Below, one piece after another: positions 43,046 through 52,998 of a DNA stretch of 52,998 bases. This DNA is from Krasilnikovozyma curviuscula. Taxonomy: Eukaryota > Basidiomycota > Tremellomycetes > Cystofilobasidiales > Mrakiaceae. Every line of letters begins with the position of its first letter. The first letter of the stretch is position 1. The position numbers and the translations under genes were made by a program. Location: NCBI GenBank assembly GCA_014825775.1, contig MVAQ01000150.1, forward strand, positions 1 through 52,998, in the 5' to 3' direction. The notes beneath the pieces were generated by a model. That model was not told where the DNA came from. It ran no database searches and saw only the letters and a list, made by a program, of their open reading frames with translations.

Positions 43046-43493
43046 GGTCAAGTGGTGGGCTTCTCATGGAGCATACGCAAGTCGTTTGCGTTGGCGCAGG
43101 CGCTTGTCACCGCAACTACGGAGACGGCAATAGTTTTTGAGAAGGAGAGCATCTCAAAAAGCTAAGTTTCAGAGATTAAACACTGTTTCGTTACTTCGAA
43201 TTCCTGCCTAGACAGGTCTGTACTTAGTTTCCCTTGGGAGACAGGGAGAAGGATAGTCTGATTGTGACGAGGGGGGTGTGGCTTCGATTTCTCGTCGAAG
43301 AGGTCGATGTGGTCAGATGTCAGGAAGCATTTATAGCTATCGTTCACTTTATAGCTCTTTTGTCAAATTTGGTGCTAAATTGATCCAGCAGTCATAAGTG
43401 GCGGTACACCTTCACTGGGAGGTGACGTCCGTCGAAAGTCTATCCCAAACAGTAACTGTCACCAGCAGGCGTTTCTCCCCAGAAATCAAAGCA
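43046..43493. other. intergenic region upstream of VPS2
   Basis: Interval before the Vps2 start, without a supportable frame. If the tiny gene on its left is real, this is a shared divergent promoter. Confidence 0.4.
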
Positions 43494-44673
43494 ATGAATA
43501 TTCTCGTGGGTTACCATTTTCTCATTCTCTCTCTCTGGGGTTATCACTGGCAGCTGGACCAGGTGCTGATATCCTGTTTGTCGTACCTTCAGGACACTCT
43601 GTTCGGAAAGTCACTGACCCCAGCTGAGAGGCTAAGGAAGCATCAGAGAACACTACAGAAGGCTCAGAGGGAGCTGGATAGAGAGAGAGGGAAGCTCGAG
43701 GCGTAAGTCGTGCTTTCTCTGGGCTGTTGCTGGAAGGGGAGGATCTCAAGCGAAACGGCGGGCTGGAAGTTTGGATTGAATCGACGGCTAATTATTCCGC
43801 TACTTTCCACATTCCAGGGAAGAGAAGAAGCTGATGGGTGATATCAAGAGGACAGCTAAATTAGGACAGATGGTAAGTTCAACTTGCTGTGCCTGGTATC
43901 CGAGACGACGAACTTAGGGCTAAAGGTGATCCCGCCGCCGCTTCCTTCCCTTCTAGAACGCCTGCAAGATCATGGCCAAAGATCTTGTCCGTACAAGGAG
44001 ATACATCCAAAAGTTCTATGCTATGCGGACTCAGCTTCAAGCTGTTTCACTCAGAATCCAAACGCTGAGGTCGAACGAACAAATGGGCCAAGCAATGAAG
44101 GGAGCTAGCAGAGCTATGGGCATGATGAACAGAAGTATGAATTTACCACAGGTGAGTTGTGTATATACTCTCTGTGATCAACAATTGTTGGAACTGCTCA
44201 CTGACCTGCTTTGATCAATTCATGACTTCAGATACAAAAAATCATGAACGAGTTCGAGAAAGAGTCAGCAACAATGGATATGAAGGAGGAAATGATGTCG
44301 GATGCGATAGATGATGCTATGGATGCAGAAGGTGAAGAAGAAGAGGAAGTTGAAGGTGACAGGATCCTCAAGGAGGTTTTGGATGAGATTGGAATCGGCC
44401 TTGGACAACAGGTGAGTGGGCGGCTTCTCTTTACTTTGAGAGAGGTTCGATAATGGCTTATAAGTACTTTCGCTGACAAATTCTGTTTTCGCTTTGGGTT
44501 AGCTCGGGGATGCTCCCTCTTCAATCGCTACACCAGCCGCTCCTCTTTCGAACGCTCGTATGGCCGTAGCGGAAGGTGGCCCTGCTCCATCAGAGGCCCC
44601 CAGCGGAGGTGGTGGAACTGCGGACGAAGATGCTCTTCAAGCGAGGTTAGATAACTTAAGGAGAGGCGGTTAA
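43494..44673 (+). CDS. VPS2: ESCRT-III subunit Vps2/CHMP2
   Basis: Charged helical ESCRT-III protein that polymerises on endosomal membranes with Vps24 and recruits the AAA ATPase Vps4. The first exon is just MNIL, joined by a GTGGGT intron to DTLFGKSLTPAERLRKHQR. Then KAQRELDRERGKLEAEEKKL, KIMAKDLVRTRRYIQKFYAM, QAMKGASRAMGMMNRSMNLP and QIQKIMNEFEKESATMDMKE follow, with EMMSDAIDDAMDAE leading to an acidic segment. The C-terminus DALQARLDNLRRGG matches the MIT-interacting motif 1 that binds Vps4. The N-terminal half is basic and the C-terminal half acidic, as in the family. Six exons. Length (about 230 residues) is normal. Confidence 0.93.
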
Positions 44674-45048
44674 GTTCCCGGGTCCTTCGAGGAGATGGTG
44701 GAGCTAGCGCTGCTGAATTGGAGTTCCAGGCCAGAGCCTCTGATTTTGTAAATTTCCTTTATTATTGGCATGGTATACCCCTTGGTTTTCAAGTGTAGGT
44801 TACGTTAGAGCTTGACACTATCAAGCGCGATTGCTGTTAGTAACAAAAGTATTGACACTTAATGTACGCTCCTCTACCGAACAGCTTTGTCCCGTTTTGA
44901 TAAATCAGTGGTTAAAGAGCTCAAGGAAGAGACTTGGCATCGTGAAATTAGAGTTTCGCTGTGCAAACTTTCAAGCAAAGTGAAATACGAATATTCATAA
45001 ATGGCAACTTTAGTACCAATTTACAACAACATATTTAAGCCCTCTCAT
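44674..45048. other. VPS2 3' flank
   Basis: AT-rich sequence after the VPS2 stop. No frame of interest. Confidence 0.5.
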
Positions 45049-45370
45049 CTAGTCAAATTCGCACAACCCGCTGAAACACTCATTGGACAGGATGGCATCC
45101 AAAGTATCTTGTGCTCTGTATGGCACCTCCTTTGGGGCCTCCTCTTCTTGCTGTTGCAAGAAGAACTTCATCAGAGGAGCGGAGAATCCACTCATCGCCG
45201 AAACTCCTGGGATGAATTTTTCGGTCGGTACTGCCGTATCAATAACCAGTGGACCACTTTGAAGATGCTCAAAGACCAGCTGTGGATCAGTGTATCCAGC
45301 CTCGTTGAACTACTTCGCCATTCTTTCATATGTCGAGCGATCCCAGATACAGTCAGGATTTCAATGATTT
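45049..45370 (-). pseudogene. decayed coding remnant
   Basis: On the minus strand one frame reads like a real protein: NPDCIWDRSTYERMAK, then an in-frame TAG, then FNEAGYTDPQLVFEHLQSGP, LVIDTAVPTEKFIPGVSAMS and GFSAPLMKFFLQQQEEEAPK before a stop at 45049. The composition and helix-like spacing look coding, but the frame has the TAG, is closed upstream by a TGA, and has no start. The upstream frame VYSLEIIEI appears to continue it after a shift. I do not recognise the family. A real gene with an unrecognised intron around the TAG is the alternative. Confidence 0.4.
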
Positions 45371-45430
45371 CCAAGGAGTACACCAGAGTGACTCGTACAC
45401 TGAATATTTTGAATAATGAGATTTGCTTTG

Positions 45431-46846
45431 GAAGATCGACTTTTGATAGTTGAACGCATACCGCCTCCATGACTCGAGGTGCGCATCCGAATTAGTTTTA
45501 GTTACCCCTGTCAGCAATTGAAACTACACAGACTGGTTCGGAAGTGAGTTTTCGGCGACAGTAGCACAGTTGTTAATTCGACTCATTCAAATTACTGAAT
45601 ATTGAATCACAGATGATCCAAACTTCAGGAGCCGGATCGGCTCCTGCGTCGTCCTCTCTCATTTTTACTTCTAGGCCTTTTTACTTTCTACGAGTTAAGA
45701 TGATTTCGTTTTTCGTCTCCTTCATCATGAGTAGTTGCGTGGTCACCAGTGAATCGCAATCGGAGCTGTGTCTTTTTCAGACTCAAAACAGCAGCTACCT
45801 GCCTCAATGATTTATACTTTTTTCTATGGTGTCTCTAGTTCTCTGGCAAGATTTAAAAATATGGAAGACGTCTACGCTTGGAAATCAGTTGAAGACAGAT
45901 TCATCCCACAGCATTTTCAATAAGAACTCACCTCATTTGTTGACAGAGGATCTCTTCCGTCCCTCCCTTACCGCGTGATAACTCTGAACAGAATCGTGCT
46001 TCCGTAGTACCAAATCGCTGGTGGTTGAAGTGTATTGTCATATCTACCCTTTATTTCCTTTTTCTTTTTCTTTTAGAAAAGCTGAATAGACAGTGGGATG
46101 AAGATTGCATCAGGACGAGATGGATGGTGAGAGATGGCGCATCACCGCCATTGATTTTGATCACAGAGTGTCTCAAGGGTGAACTACATAGTCCATACTT
46201 CTACTAACAAATTCAATTAGAAGATACTCGCTACCGAAGTTGTTCTGGTCTGACAGCCAGAATGAGAGCCTGACACATTCGATTGACGAGGAGCGAGAGG
46301 GCACAAAAAGTCTGGGCCTCGCCGCCAAGCTTGATCGGGAGCAATCTTAAGAGAGCCTATCGCACAGTCCCCATACACTACACGACCCGGCCCAAAGACA
46401 CATGCGGTAGTTTGCGTCTTATCTCGTCCTGCTGGCGCCTTAGGACGAGCTAGCGGCGTATGGAGAGCGCTGAAATGTCAAAGCTTGAACTGCCTGAGCG
46501 AAAATGGGAGTAGAGATTTGAAGCTTTCCACGTCAGGAAGACATCTAGACAGAAGCCACTTGTGGGGTGAGACCAAATAAATGACCTCTCACTTTGAATT
46601 TGGTGTTCTGGGACATGTTTGAGGGAAGAAGGGATCGCTACAGTTCGTGTTTACAGTAATCGTGCCTCCTCGCGGTCCTGCCCGCACGAAGCACTTTACA
46701 GTCGCTCGCTCACATGCGATACCAACCTCTAATATCTTTTTAAGCCCGCCAAGATAATTGAGTGGTTCAATATAAAAGCTACCTCCGTGAGCGAAAATAT
46801 CTTCGCCTCTTCCCCTCTCCGGTCCCATCCCGTATTCTTCACCGCA
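45431..46846. other. long gene-free interval upstream of PTR2
   Basis: About 1.4 kb without a supportable gene. Contains a perfect 8-bp inverted repeat CTCGTCCT...AGGACGAG with an 11-base spacer at 46423-46449, next to a TTATCT (GATA-type) motif at about 46419-46424. Probably an extended promoter of the peptide transporter. Confidence 0.4.
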
Positions 46847-49615
46847 ATGAGTACGTTCTGTTTCATTGTTCTACGCCACCAAATTGTGTTAGACTTACAG
46901 TGACCTTTCCATTCCACAAGCTGACGACACCCAGGTCACGCTCGACTACGTCCCAAAGCCTGTCGCAACTCAAATCAGCACCATCGAAAATGAAAAGAAG
47001 GAATCTTCAATAGAGATTTTACCTGCTAGTACCGATGAGCTTGATGGACACGGTCGTTCCCCCACCGAAGAAGAGATCAAAACGCTCAGGCTAGTGTCCG
47101 CTCCAGTGAGTCTACAAAAGCGAGAGATGCTGTTTTTCTCACCATCGACTTTACGCTGATTAATTAACCTTTCCTGTATTAAAGATGCACTGGGCTGCGA
47201 TTCTTATGTGCACAGGTACGTACCTATCTACCAGATCTTACGTCCGACTGAGAACACCCATTCTGACCTATTTACGCGCAACCCTCCAGTCGAGCTCGCT
47301 GAGCGAGCTAGTTACTACGGTTCCACTGGTCCTTTCAGCAACTTCATTCAACGTGGTCTTCCCAAGGGGGGCTCTGGAACGGGTGCGGTTGCACATGGAG
47401 CTGCTGGATTGAAGCAAACGCCTGGAGCGTTGAACCTTGGTTTGCAAGTCGCAACCGCTGTGAGTAGTCCTGTCACTTCAGCAACAGCTGGCATCAGAAC
47501 TGTCCTAATACCTTATTTTTACAAGGTTACGACTTCCTTCAATTTCTTGGCTTGTGAGTATAGAATGAACAATGAACGAGATCTTCCCATGTTTTCTGCC
47601 AGCGCTTACAAACTCTCCTTCCTTTCTTCAAAAGATACCATCCCAATTCTCGGTGGTATCATTGCTGAGTTAGTATGACAATTCTGACTCACAGGTTTCC
47701 CCAAGTCTCATCATTCTTCCCGTTTGCAGCACTATCTGGGGTAGATATTTTACCATTTGCGTCGGAACTGCTGTGGGAGCTATTGCCCACATCCTCCTCA
47801 TCGTTCCGTCTATCCCATCTGTTATTTCTGGAGGAGTGAGTCTTTTCCCTGCGCCGAGAGCTCAATACACCAGCTGATTCTCCACTCTTTTCTTATAATT
47901 TAGCATGCCATTGGTCCATTCATCCTCTCTGTTTTGATTCTCGCTTTCGCGGCCGGTTTTATCAAGCCATCTCTTGCTCCTTTGCTCATGGATCAATCAC
48001 CAGTTCAACGTCGCTATGTCAAGGAGCTTCCTTCTGGTGAGCTGGTGATTGTTGACCCAGAAACTACTATCCAGCGATACCTGCTCGTTTTCTACTGGTG
48101 TGCGTGACCAGAGACGTTTTGCTGCTCACCCGTGCACCTCAACGCTGACACAACTTAAACTGTCCTCGTACTAGGTATCAACATTGGTGCCTTCTTCTCC
48201 CTTGCTACAAGTTATGCTGAACGCTACGTTGGCTTCTGGCTCAGCTTCTTGATTCCTGGAATCTTCTACATGCTCGTCCCAATCGCCCTCTGGATGGCAC
48301 ACAAGCACCTCAAGCAGATGCCTCTTTCTGGTTCAGTCGTCAAAGAAGCCTTCCAAGTGTTTGGAACTGTTTTATCCTCTGGAGGCTGGAAGAAGATATT
48401 CATCCGCACCAAGTCTGTTGACGGATTGTCCGCGTGGGATAGCGCCAGGCCATCGATTATGAGGGCTTCGGGAACCTTGACAGCCAAAAAAGAAGCCACC
48501 CTGAGCAAAGCTCGCTTCTGGGACGACGAGTTTGTTGATGAGTTAAAGAGAACCATCTCTGCTTGTCAAATTTTCCTTTTCATTCCCATCTTTGCCATTG
48601 CAGACGGTGGAATTGGTTCTGTCCAAAACTCCCAAGCCGCTACTCTGGTTGGAAAGGGTGTTCCAAATGATTTAATTTCCAAGTTCAACGCCCTCACAAT
48701 TGGTGAGTTTCAATACATTTCAACAAGGACGGTTTTGTGATTGATTCATCTCTTTTCGCAGTCGTATTCGCTCCCATTCTCAACTACGGTTTCTATCCTT
48801 TGATGAGACACTGGGGTATCGATATCTCACCAGTCAGAAGATTGTCTATTGGTTTCTTCCTGGGTGCTTTAGCAATGACATGTGGTGCTATTATCCAATG
48901 GCGTGTCTATGTAACCAGTCCTGTAAGCTTCGTGGGGTTGATAGGTGTTGATTCGTCGCACTGACATCGTTTTCCCTAAAGTGTGGTTACTATGCCACCA
49001 AATGTTCGGACATCAGTAATGTGTCCCTCTGGGCTCAAATTCCCCTTTATTCTCTTCCAGCCATCGGCGAACTGTTCATCAATGGTGCGCATTCCCTTTT
49101 TCTTCACCTCCACATGCCTCCATTCTGATATGTTGAAATTCTTGGTCACAGTTACGTCGTACGAGATCGCTTATACTCGTGCGCCCGCCAGAATGAAGGG
49201 TCTTGGTGAGTGTTTCGATTCTTCCAGGTGTCGGGCCGTCTGTAGAGGCATTCTTTTGGCGCGTTTCAAGAGCTATAATTCCCAATTGCCGCCCGTCAAT
49301 CTTTCTTAGAGTGGTCTGTACTGACTTATGACTCTGTTCCTTAAAATTTACCTTCACGCTTGTTTACTGGCCTTGCACGCAGTTTACGCCATGGTGCTCT
49401 TCGCATCTGCTCTTTCATCTGCGGTGGTCTTGATCGTCAATGCTTCAGGAGTTCTAGTTGATCCACACCTCATTTGGCCTTTCGTTGCCATGGCAGCGTT
49501 CTGTCTGCTGTCTATCGTGTGTATGGAGGTGTTCTTCCAGGATTTGAACGTCAAGGTGGACCAAGTCGTCGGCAGAATGGAGTCTGAGAACGAAAAGCCA
49601 GCCCAATCTTTGTAG
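46847..49615 (+). CDS. PTR2: proton-coupled di/tripeptide transporter (PTR2/POT family)
   Basis: Plasma-membrane peptide importer with about 12 membrane segments. Exon 1 is only ATGA (46847-46850), spliced to CTGACGACACC to give MTDDTQVTLDYVPKPVATQI. The family signature VELAERASYYGSTGPFSNF is formed across an intron. Further landmarks are TIPILGGIIADTIWGRYFT, GFIKPSLAPLLMDQ, YLLVFYWCINIGAFFSLATS, ARFWDDEFVDELKRTISACQ, IFAIADGGIGSVQNSQAATL, the LYSLPAIGELFINVTSYEIA segment, ending ENEKPAQSL. The large cytosolic loop between segments 6 and 7 is typical of fungal members. About ten exons. Peptide transporters are commonly under nitrogen control; GATA-like motifs upstream agree but are not proof. 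Confidence 0.93.
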
Positions 49616-49871
49616 AGAAACTTTCTTGTAACTTTGTAGAAAGTGAGAGATAACACCGAGTGTTAGATCGGGGCTCTAGCGAGAACATGCGTAGGGAAAT
49701 GGTATATATTTGGGGCTGTCACGGCGTTCTTTATTTTGATACTCAGCACAAGACAACCTGAGCAATGTTTTCTCTGGACTTCGTCTCAACAGCGCATCAG
49801 AATCTTGAAAACAAAAGCAGATAAATATTGCAAGTGTTACATATGGAAGGCAGTTCCAGCAAATTGGAACA

Positions 49872-52303
49872 CTACAGGACAGTCTGTCTCCTTTTCCCCA
49901 CCGAAGTCGGTAGAGGCAACAGACTGCTGCTCTCTCGTTTATGAACCCTCGACTGCTTCTCGTTGAACTCTACGTAAGCGAAGGCTGCGCCTCCGATGAG
50001 AGTGAGTAGTATGCCGAGAAGATTGAGACCCTGAACCGAGGTAGGAATGTCAGCACCAAAATTGAACAAATCAGAGAACGGCCGGCGACTCACAGATATC
50101 GAGAGGTTGAATATTAAAACTGATAGAAGGATGGTGAGGACTTGTTTGATATTGGCTGCAAAGTTGAGAAAAGACGCCGTCAGCAAATGACAATCAAGAC
50201 GCCGAGATAACGCATGAGATTCTGCATACCAGCCACAGCTGCCAAGAAAGAACCTCGAATCAGCACAAAAAATCCGCCAGTACGATGGTAAAGCGATTTG
50301 AGACTCACTCATTGTCAACGCCCCGACCTTTTTATTAGTGGTGAACGAAACGACGTTCAGCCCGAACGCCATGGCAGCGTTCAACGTCAACCCAGTGAAA
50401 CTGCCCAAACTCCAACCTTCCCACTGCATGACCCTCTTCGACTCGCCGCTCATCCACGCATACAACATACACTGCGCCAGCGCCAGCGGTGACATGCGGT
50501 AAAGCAAGTCGAGCGGTTGGAGGGAGAGCGTGCGTGTCTGGAGTGTGTTGGTCGTCACGGTTTTTAGAGAGGCAAGTATCGTTCCTAGGAGGGTGAGGAT
50601 GAGGCCGAGGAAGGTGAAGTGGTAGTCGCCGTAAGTCCTGTGGCGATGGAAAGGCAGCGGCGTCAGTTCACAGCACCGACAAGTCCTGCGCGATAAACTC
50701 ACGCAAACCCAACACCCGCAATGACGGGAATCAGGCAAATAATTTTACGCTTATCCTGTACTCTATCGCGATACAGGATCCAGCTTGTTGCAATGGTGAA
50801 GACAGGTGTACTCGCTCGGACGACCTGATGGAATGGGACTGTGACGAGCTGGAGAGATATGTTTGAGACAGCGATGTTGATTGTGTAAAGTACCGAAAAT
50901 GAGATAAGGATGAGGTAGGCTCTCTGAGTAAGAGCTTGCGGAGTCTAATTCAGGTTGTTGCGGTAAGACAGCGGGGGAAAATGGGAACGAACGATCAGTC
51001 AGCTTGTCGCCAAAGGAGTGACCAAAGTTACCAATGAAATTGAATTCAACTAACAAAGTAACCTCTCCGCTGTGCTACAACACATCCTATGCAGCCCGAC
51101 GCTGCATGTATCCCTGTCAAAGTCTACAGATGCAAGTGATGTGGCGACGGTAAGCACACTACCGATACACATACCGTCCAAGATAAGGCTTACCCATGGG
51201 AAAGGAAATCGATTGAGAGCCAACTTGTTATAGAGAGTCAAGCCCAAGTTGAATAGGAAGTACAGCCCCAGCCAATAGATCTCTGAATCACCTAGCCTTT
51301 TGAGGCCATGTACCGACAGACTTTCCGACAGCCTTCGAGTCTTATTGAGCAAGGTCTGGGACAGTTTGTCAAGTTTATCGTCCGAGTCAAGATAGTGTGT
51401 TGAAGGGCTGGAAGGCTCTTGATACGGCCGTCGACTGTCGTCTTTGTAGCTTTCAGGCGGGGGAAACTTCGCTGTATCGGGCGATTTGGCTCGTTTTCGG
51501 CCAGTAAGGACAGGTGAGCTAGGTGCTTGATGGGTTGAAACGGTGTGAATTCGTGGTGTGTTTACCGGTGATGGTGCTGAACGAAATGAGAGCAGAATGA
51601 CGAATCAGCTCTCAATCGAACTTTTCTCTCGAGCCGATAACTAAGCAAAACCTCAGCCGGTCGACTCACCTTGCACATAACCATTACCGAAAGTTGATTG
51701 CGGCTCATTTGATTTTCGAGCATGGAACTGAGGGCTGTTTCTACCAGATGAAGGGCCGCTGGTCTCTCCCACTCCGGGAGAACTAGCCCCAGGCGAAATG
51801 GCAAACATGTTGGTGGTGTTGAGCTCCTCTCCAGCGGTATGAATCTTCAATCCAGCAGGCCTACTTCGAATGGCCTTTGAGTCGGCTTCTTTTTTCAGTG
51901 TGGAGTCTAGTGAGAGCGGGAAGGAGAGCGAAGGAGGAGGGCTGGGAGTGAGAGGCGGCGTTGAGGGTCTCGAGGTCCTTTCCTCCTGCTGATCTGATGT
52001 AAACGATGGTACCAGTGAGTCCCCAGAGAATGTTTTTGAAGGTGTAAGGAGCGGGATGGACTGCCTCAAGGGGGACAACGGTGGTGAGATTGTCCTGGGG
52101 TCGTCGTTGCGGCGAGGGCTGTTGAACGAGCTTGAGATATAGACTGTGGAGTCAGATCTGGTCGGGCTGTTCATACTTGGTCCCTTGAGGTGAGCACTTT
52201 CGAAGTAAGGATGCTGTTGAGGGTCATCTTGACCCCCTTGATTTTGGTTCGAAGCAGCTTCACGCAGCACTTCTCCCGCAGACTTGGCTATTTTTGAGGG
52301 CAT
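49872..52303 (-). CDS. triose-phosphate/nucleotide-sugar-type transporter (DMT superfamily)
   Basis: Membrane transporter of the triose-phosphate transporter family, probably Golgi or ER. The N-terminal 300 residues are cytosolic and disordered, Ser/Pro-rich (start MPSKIAKSAGEVLREAA at 52303). The transporter part begins EIYWLGLYFLFNLGLTLYNK, then LALNRFPFPWVSLILDG, TINIAVSNISLQLVTVPFHQ, VVRASTPVFTIATSWILYRD, GVGFATYGDYHFTFLGLILT and LLGTILASLKTVTTNTLQTR. It continues ALTMSVAANIKQVLTILLSV and GLNLLGILLTLIGGAAFAYV. The motif KTVTTN and the final helices match the family. A substrate cannot be assigned from sequence. The tail is basic with a Ser run. About eight exons; converges with PTR2. Confidence 0.88.
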
Positions 52304-52436
52304 ACCAAACTTGGTTTTTTCGGCAGTGATGATGGGAATGGCACTAAACCAGACCTAAAACCTGTAATAATAGTACTCTGATATGATTAAGGGATGTAAC
52401 CAGGATATCGAGAAACAAAAATGAAGATACAAGGGG

Positions 52437-52998
52437 TCATATTACATTCGTAGTTTCAGCTGCTGCTGCGTGTACAGTCGAGAAAGGCAGGGCACTGGGC
52501 TCACTCACAGCCACAAAATAAGGTCTGGAAACCAAAGGGCTCTCTTCTTTGATAGGAGTGTTGGTGGATGACTGGTTCGCATTGAGCGATGGGCTGTGGT
52601 CGCCTGAGATACAGATAACGAGGACTGCGCTAATTTGACATGACGACAACTGGACACAGCACCATCGCAAATGTAGTCAGTCATCACTGGAGTTCTCTTC
52701 AGTAGCTTTAAAAAGGATTTGTAACGAAGATCTGTTGAACTCACAGCTTCCGGAGCCGGTCAAGCTGGGGTGCTTGCGACAAAACAGCATCCTGTTCGAT
52801 GCGATTACGATGAGCGCCGACAGGTCCAAGGCGAGAAGGTGAATGTGTAAAACGGGACGTTTCCCTTTCTTTTTTATCTAAAAAGAAAACTTCTTTTGGA
52901 CATCAAAATGGGTAAACTTGTCAACAAGGGGATCGTTCTGGTGACGTACCTCTCCATCAAGTAATAGCGCCAACTGTAAATGCGAACAATCTCAGAAC
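52437..52998 (-). CDS. partial unrecognised gene at window edge
   Basis: Probable 3' part of a gene whose 5' end lies beyond the right edge. One consistent minus-strand reading gives THSPSRLGPVGAHRNRIEQD, AVLSQAPQLDRLRKL, a GTGAGT...TTAG intron, then AVLVICISGDHSPSLNANQS and EESPLVSRPYFVAVSEPSA to TGA at 52437. A second reading in another frame (IKKKGKRPVLHIHLLALDLS) fits a GTACGT donor at about 52949 and cannot be excluded. No family recognised, and the exon structure is unsettled. Confidence 0.3.

Noticed and set aside
48266..48556. Minus-strand frame within PTR2
   Set aside because: It is a shadow of the transporter's coding strand.
1..52998. Transposons, CRISPR arrays, viral insertions or biosynthetic clusters
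   Set aside because: I found no transposase, reverse transcriptase, terminal repeats, spaced direct repeats, or NRPS/PKS motifs. The ABM-fold protein and the prolyl oligopeptidase next to it are not enough to suggest a metabolite cluster.

Overview
The window reads as nuclear chromosomal DNA of a basidiomycete fungus, most likely a Tremellomycete (Cryptococcus/Kwoniella/Tremella-like). Genes are dense and lie on both strands. They are cut by many short introns (mostly about 45-90 nt, with GTAAGT, GTGAGT, GTACGT or GTCAGT donors) and encode standard eukaryotic proteins: proteasome, exosome, ESCRT-III, ER mannosidase, cytochrome c and mitochondrial ATP synthase. A tRNA-Cys gene with an intron is also present. 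I see no transposon, CRISPR array or virus. The placement below phylum is inference.

Layout from left to right. 0.8-2.3 kb: NAD(P)-binding epimerase-like protein (+). 2.4-4.9 kb: a tandem thioredoxin pair (-). The downstream copy has lost its nucleophilic cysteine. The upstream canonical copy can be spliced in frame into a selenoprotein-W-like (Rdx) domain. 5.4-6.8 kb: ankyrin-like fungal protein (-). 7.8-8.4 kb: large Cys-rich metallothionein (+). 8.5-10.6 kb: M20 amidohydrolase (+). 11.3-13.2 kb: divergent eIF4E with a very long N-terminal tail (+). 14.2-15.2 kb: cytochrome c (+). 15.8-16.7 kb: ATP synthase subunit k (-). 17.1-18.7 kb: proteasome alpha-1 (-). 19.0-22.4 kb: EDEM/Mnl1-type ER mannosidase with a PA domain (-). 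22.9-24.9 kb: CBM48 protein (-). 25.4-26.9 kb: acidic hypothetical protein (+). 27.0-28.1 kb: exosome Rrp46 (-). 28.3-31.6 kb: TBC1D5-like Rab GAP (-). 31.8-32.4 kb: DUF1748 (+). 32.9-33.4 kb: ABM-fold protein (+). 33.6-36.5 kb: prolyl oligopeptidase (-). 36.7-38.0 kb: Bcd1 (+). 38.5-41.4 kb: GATA factor (+). 42.0 kb: tRNA-Cys. 42.7-43.0 kb: putative tiny gene (-). 43.5-44.7 kb: Vps2/CHMP2 (+). 45.0-45.4 kb: decayed coding remnant (-). 46.8-49.6 kb: PTR2 peptide transporter (+). 49.9-52.3 kb: triose-phosphate-type transporter (-). The right edge holds part of an unrecognised gene (-).

Most genes are unrelated housekeeping functions, as is usual in fungi. The exception is the first 8.4 kb, where three thiol or metal-thiol genes lie close together (thioredoxin-Rdx, active-site-altered thioredoxin, metallothionein). 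The most unusual structure is the thioredoxin-Rdx locus. The thioredoxin stop codon TAA lies inside a perfect GTAAGG splice donor. Using that donor removes the stop and joins thioredoxin in frame to the Rdx domain, so one transcript could yield either thioredoxin alone or a two-domain redox protein.

All splice models were made by eye from reading frames, GT-AG borders and family alignment. Exon borders marked uncertain should be treated as such.
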